NCBI GenBank assembly: GCA_000973525.1
Contig: CP004391.1
Coordinates: forward strand, 682,001-746,000
DNA length: 64,000 bases
Direction of reading: 5' to 3'
DNA from: Pasteurella multocida subsp. multocida OH4807
GTDB lineage: Bacteria; Pseudomonadota; Gammaproteobacteria; Enterobacterales; Pasteurellaceae
A program made the translations under genes and the position numbers. This document shows, piece after piece, positions 60,813-64,000 of the stretch (within the stretch, counting starts at the first letter, position 1; each line of letters begins with the position of its first letter). The notes under the pieces were generated by a model. It saw only the letters and a program-made list of their open reading frames with translations, was not told where the DNA came from and searched no databases.

Positions 60813-62747
60813 ATGACAAATTCGGTTCAAGAAAACACCGTGATGAATCCTTCAAATAATCAATTAATGTCCGATGTGATGACCGTCAGCTTAGCTCGCC
60901 GTCATCTATTAAAACTAGGTGGGGTAATCGGCGCGATGGCACTGCTGCCGATGGCATTTACTGCACGTCGCTCCTTCGCCAGTCCGTTCTCGACTCAACG
61001 ACTGACTTCATTAGATTTCACTTCTATCCCATTTTCAACAGAAGATCGTGTCATCGTGCCACCTGGTTATTCTGCAAAAGCGTTTTATGCTTGGGGAGAT
61101 CCTGTTGGGTTAATGAACAATCTACCTGAATTTAAGCCCGATGCTTCAAACAGTGCTGAGGAGCAAGCTGCACAAGCGGGGATGAATCACGATGGCATGG
61201 CGTATTTTCCATTTGGTCAACAAGGTAATGAGCACGGTTTATTAGTCATGAACCACGAATACATTGATAACGGTCTGCTCTTTCCTGACGGTGACAAAAC
61301 GTGGACGGCTGAAAAAGTCAAGAAATCACAATATGCAATGGGTATTTCGATCATTGAAGTGAAAAAAAGACAGGGAGAATGGGAAGTTGTCCGCCCTTCC
61401 AAGTATGCGCGTCGTATCACTCCACATACCCCTATGACACTCACGGGAGCTGCAAAAGGCAATGTGTTAATGAAAACGGCGGCTGACCCAGCGGGTGAGT
61501 ACGTGTTAGGTACCATGCAAAATTGTGCGAATGGTGAAACACCTTGGGGAACCTATTTAACTTGTGAAGAAAACTGGAGTGATATTTTTGTACGTGAATC
61601 AAACGACTTCACCGTGCTAGACAAACGTTATGGCATTATGCAAAAAGAAAAGGAAGATAAATATCGTTGGCACGAGTTTGATGAACGCTTTAATACGGAC
61701 AAGCATCCTAATGAGCCCCACCGTTTTGGGTGGGTGGTGGAAATTGATCCTTTTGACCCAACTTCGACTCCTGTCAAACATACCGCACTAGGACGTTTTA
61801 AACATGAAGGTGCGATGCTCACGCTATCACAAGAAGGGCATGCTGTCGTGTATATGGGGGATGACCAACGTTTTGAGTATATTTATAAATTTGTCTCTAC
61901 ACACCAATATCACCCAGAAAATCGCCAATCCAATATGCGTTTATTAAGTGAAGGAACATTGTATGTTGCCAAATTTCATGAGGATAATACGGGAGAATGG
62001 CTTCCTTTAATTTATGGACAACGAGGTTTAACCGAAGAAAATGGTTTTCTTAATCAGGGCGATGTGTTAATCAAAACGCGTCTTGCTGCCGATATATTAG
62101 GGGCAACTAAGATGGATCGTCCAGAATGGATTGCGACGGATCCGTATCAAGTTGGTAGTGTGTACTGTACGTTAACAAATAACTCTCAACGTGGAACAGA
62201 AGGGAAGCCTGGTGTAGATGCCGCCAATCCGCGCGCCAAAAATCGTTATGGGCATATTATTCGTTGGCAGGAAAAAGACCATGATTATCTCTCCACAACA
62301 TTTACATGGGACATTTTTGCTTTAGGTGGAAATCCACTCAAAGGCGAAAAGCATATCGTGGGAGATGACTTTGGTAGCCCAGATGGATTACGTTTTGATC
62401 ATCAAGGCGTATTGTGGATACAAACGGATGTTTCATCTAGCACCTTGAATAAGAAAGCTTATGAAAAGATGGGGAATAACCAAATGCTTGCAGTTATTCC
62501 TGAAAGTGGTGAGTTTAAGCGTTTTTTAACTGCACCTAATCATAGTGAAGTGACAGGGATTGCGTTTACCCCTGATAACAAGACGATGTTTATTAATATT
62601 CAGCACCCTGGCGAGCCTGATAGTGGTGTCACTGAACCAAACCATGTGACTGCAATTTCTACTTGGCCAGATCTCACTGGCAAAATACGTCCTCGTTCGG
62701 CTACCGTGGTAATTCAAAAAGACGATGGTGGTGTGATTGGCTCATAG
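60813..62747 (+). CDS. phoX: PhoX-family alkaline phosphatase (DUF839), Tat-exported
   Basis: 644-aa Ca/Fe phosphatase. Tat signal at residues about 27-58: LARRHLLKLGG, hydrophobic core, then SFASPF; AGGAG six bases before the ATG. The PhoX body carries MNHDGMAYFPF, LLVMNHEYIDNG, TYLTCEENWSD, GRFKHEGAML and DDFGSPDGLRFD, motifs that hold the metal centre. The Pho box upstream implies induction on phosphate starvation. Single gene ending in a terminator that uses an uptake signal. Confidence 0.93.
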   Translation: MTNSVQENTVMNPSNNQLMSDVMTVSLARRHLLKLGGVIGAMALLPMAFTARRSFASPFSTQRLTSLDFTSIPFSTEDRVIVPPGYSAKAFYAWGDPVGLMNNLPEFKPDASNSAEEQAAQAGMNHDGMAYFPFGQQGNEHGLLVMNHEYIDNGLLFPDGDKTWTAEKVKKSQYAMGISIIEVKKRQGEWEVVRPSKYARRITPHTPMTLTGAAKGNVLMKTAADPAGEYVLGTMQNCANGETPWGTYLTCEENWSDIFVRESNDFTVLDKRYGIMQKEKEDKYRWHEFDERFNTDKHPNEPHRFGWVVEIDPFDPTSTPVKHTALGRFKHEGAMLTLSQEGHAVVYMGDDQRFEYIYKFVSTHQYHPENRQSNMRLLSEGTLYVAKFHEDNTGEWLPLIYGQRGLTEENGFLNQGDVLIKTRLAADILGATKMDRPEWIATDPYQVGSVYCTLTNNSQRGTEGKPGVDAANPRAKNRYGHIIRWQEKDHDYLSTTFTWDIFALGGNPLKGEKHIVGDDFGSPDGLRFDHQGVLWIQTDVSSSTLNKKAYEKMGNNQMLAVIPESGEFKRFLTAPNHSEVTGIAFTPDNKTMFINIQHPGEPDSGVTEPNHVTAISTWPDLTGKIRPRSATVVIQKDDGGVIGS

Positions 62748-62816
62748 TGTCACTTGCCATCAATGCAGGCGATGATACCCTCATGATACAAAGCACTAGC
62801 ATTGTAGTATGCCATG

Positions 62817-62864
62817 AAGTGCGGTCTCTTTTCACCTTGTTTGCTGAGAGCAGACCGCCTTTTT
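62817..62864 (+). terminator. phoX terminator built on an uptake signal
   Basis: AAGTGCGGTCT pairs through GCGGTCT with AGACCGC (62852-62858), then CTTTTT. The left arm contains a complete uptake core (62817-62825). The loop is long (about 24 nt, with an inner CTCTT/GAGAG helix). Confidence 0.7.
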
Positions 62865-62871
62865 ACTGAAC

Positions 62872-62900
62872 TTGCCTATTAGGGTTTACCCCAATATAAT
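62872..62900 (+). promoter_or_regulatory. Sigma-70 promoter of marC
   Basis: -35 TTGCCT, 17-bp spacer, perfect -10 TATAAT, 40 bp upstream of the marC ATG. Confidence 0.7.
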
Positions 62901-62939
62901 GTGCACATTTCATATCCTACTCAATTTTAGGAGGCTAAA

Positions 62940-63566
62940 ATGGATTTAGCTATCTACCTTCAGTTCTTTATTGGGCTGATTGCACTCGTTAACCCATTGG
63001 GTGTTGTGCCGATTTTTTATTCAATGACGGCTGCAATGTCAAAAGAACAACAGAATAGAACTGGATTAATCACTTGTATTTCTATTGTTGTTATTTTACT
63101 AGTCAGCTTTTTTTTCGGAAATTTTATTTTAAACGCCTTTCATATTTCTATTGATTCTTTCCGTATTGCAGGCGGGATTGTTGTCATTTTAATCGCACTC
63201 ACGATGATTAATGGTAAAATTGGTGAACATAAAATCAATAAAGAAGAAAAAAATGAAAACTTTGATGACTATAACAATATCGCTGTAGTACCACTTGCTA
63301 TGCCAATCATGGCAGGACCTGGGTCAATCAGTGCGACAATTGTGTTTGGGGCAACACAACATAGTCTCCTAGAGTATTTGTATTCTTCTCTTACTATTAT
63401 GCTATTTGGGGTAGGTTGTTACATTTTATTCCGCTATTCTGAGCCAGTTATTAAGAAACTAGGCAAAACGGGGTCAAACGTCATTACACGTATTATGGGT
63501 CTGTTACTGATGTCTCTGGGGATTGAGATCATTATTGGCGGATTACGTAATTTAGGAATCGTCTGA
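62940..63566 (+). CDS. MarC/YhgN-family inner-membrane protein
   Basis: 208 aa with six membrane segments. Family motifs LIALVNPLGVVPIFY, NFILNAFHISIDSFRIAGGI and PLAMPIMAGPGSIS are intact. The family was once linked to antibiotic resistance, but a role is not established; the nearest type is YhgN. RBS AGGAGG eight bases before the ATG. Single gene. Confidence 0.88.
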   Translation: MDLAIYLQFFIGLIALVNPLGVVPIFYSMTAAMSKEQQNRTGLITCISIVVILLVSFFFGNFILNAFHISIDSFRIAGGIVVILIALTMINGKIGEHKINKEEKNENFDDYNNIAVVPLAMPIMAGPGSISATIVFGATQHSLLEYLYSSLTIMLFGVGCYILFRYSEPVIKKLGKTGSNVITRIMGLLLMSLGIEIIIGGLRNLGIV

Positions 63567-63934
63567 TTCTTTCTCTGACTCAAACTTGGTCAATATGACG
63601 TTGGTGTTTAAGGCAGCAAAATAGGCTGCCTTTTTCTTATCTCGATACGTATGACATTCTAACAAAAGGTAAAAAAACATCAATCTAAGTCGCTCAAACA
63701 ATTCCTTCAATAAAACATATTTCCTCTAAAATAAAACAGCAAATTTAGAAAAAATTCATCAAATTGGCATTTTATTTAAAATAACAACAATTCCAATTTA
63801 TTTTTTTAAAAGATTAAAAAAAAAGATTTGCATAATGTTTTCATTCTATTGAATACTCTGTTCTGTGCCTAACAAGGCAAAAAATTATAATAAATTGCAA
63901 ACAGATTAAATATCATCTCTAGAAGGAAATCATT
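63567..63934. other. 368-bp gap upstream of gdhA
   Basis: Contains the marC terminator, then about 290 bp of AT-rich gdhA leader without ORFs. A promoter-like TTGCAT ... AATACT pair is seen around 63828-63857, and AGAAGG precedes the gdhA ATG. Confidence 0.55.
63610..63635 (+). terminator. Terminator of marC
   Basis: AAGGCAGC-AAAATAG-GCTGCCTT followed by TTTC. Confidence 0.88.
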
Positions 63935-64000
63935 ATGTCGCAAGTTGCATCGTTAGAAGCGTTTTTAGAAAAAGTCGCACAACGTGATGGTAATCAACCC
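63935..64000 (+). CDS. gdhA: Glutamate dehydrogenase GdhA, N-terminus (cut by window end)
   Basis: First 22 codons only, reading MSQVASLEAFLEKVAQRDGN. They align with E. coli GdhA (MDQTYSLESFLNHVQKRDPN). AGAAGG lies ten bases upstream of the ATG. The NADP-type enzyme makes glutamate from 2-oxoglutarate and ammonia; the call rests on the short N-terminus. Confidence 0.8.
   Translation, partial: MSQVASLEAFLEKVAQRDGNQP

Overview
The window looks like about 64 kb of a Pasteurella multocida chromosome or a very close Pasteurellaceae relative. Four things point there: at least 19 copies of the Pasteurellaceae DNA uptake core AAGTGCGGT (counted by eye); a ptfA-type type IV pilin operon beside ampD; an LspB / filamentous haemagglutinin (PfhB-type) two-partner secretion locus; and a compact, AT-rich genome with Haemophilus-like gene order (rdgC-proC-MFS-xerD, pilABCD-coaE). 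I see no rRNA, tRNA, CRISPR array, insertion sequence or prophage. Most of the window is core housekeeping DNA.

Layout. 1-9.8 kb: lipoprotein with 11-residue repeats, phoH-ybeY, efp/epmB, oapA, rdgC, proC-MFS-xerD, raiA. 9.9-18 kb: an AGCS amino-acid carrier behind a tandem glycine riboswitch, then GNAT-yacG-coaE-pilDCB-ptfA on the minus strand with a competence-type CRP-S site in front, divergent from ampD. A 586-bp gene-free, AT-rich stretch with perfect DnaA boxes follows. 18-31.4 kb: rppH-tauE-lgt-thyA-tadA, the anaerobic pflA / pflB / focA genes with a GDSL-esterase autotransporter between pflA and pflB, then hinT-ycfL-nagZ-rlmC. 31.4-40.8 kb: pfkA, fieF-lipoprotein-yaaA-ung, grcA (FNR-type site), lepA-lepB-rnc-era. 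41-46.4 kb: the accessory part, lspB followed by a collapsed filamentous haemagglutinin gene. 46.6-64 kb: menF-menD-menH, alaA, a Fur-type-controlled ferric ABC importer (fbpABC), fadR / nhaB-dsbB, mltF plus a 48-residue basic protein, phoX with a Pho box, marC, and the first 22 codons of gdhA.

The most interesting region is the haemagglutinin locus. The transporter LspB is intact. Its substrate keeps only the secretion signal and TPS domain (378 aa), joined in a different frame to a C-terminal piece with no credible start of its own. That piece carries three ~84-residue repeats and eight tyrosine motifs of EPIYA type (EPTYA, DPVYA, EEPIY, IYDEV and similar). The several-thousand-residue shaft expected of this family is missing. 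One frameshift correction would give a TPS-secreted protein of about 1,170 residues made almost only of a secretion signal and a candidate host-kinase substrate tail. The lspB leader also holds a 13-bp dyad that closely matches a FadR operator, and fadR lies 9.5 kb away.

Reading starts: for several genes I chose a start downstream of the longest open frame, because the longer form has no ribosome-binding site or does not fit the family (epmB, oapA, rdgC, MFS, xerD, GNAT, pilB, ptfA, ampD, tauE, thyA, pflA, focA, rlmC, pfkA, lipoprotein at 34.0 kb, fbpA, fbpC, nhaB). All family calls come from recognising the protein sequences; no search was run.
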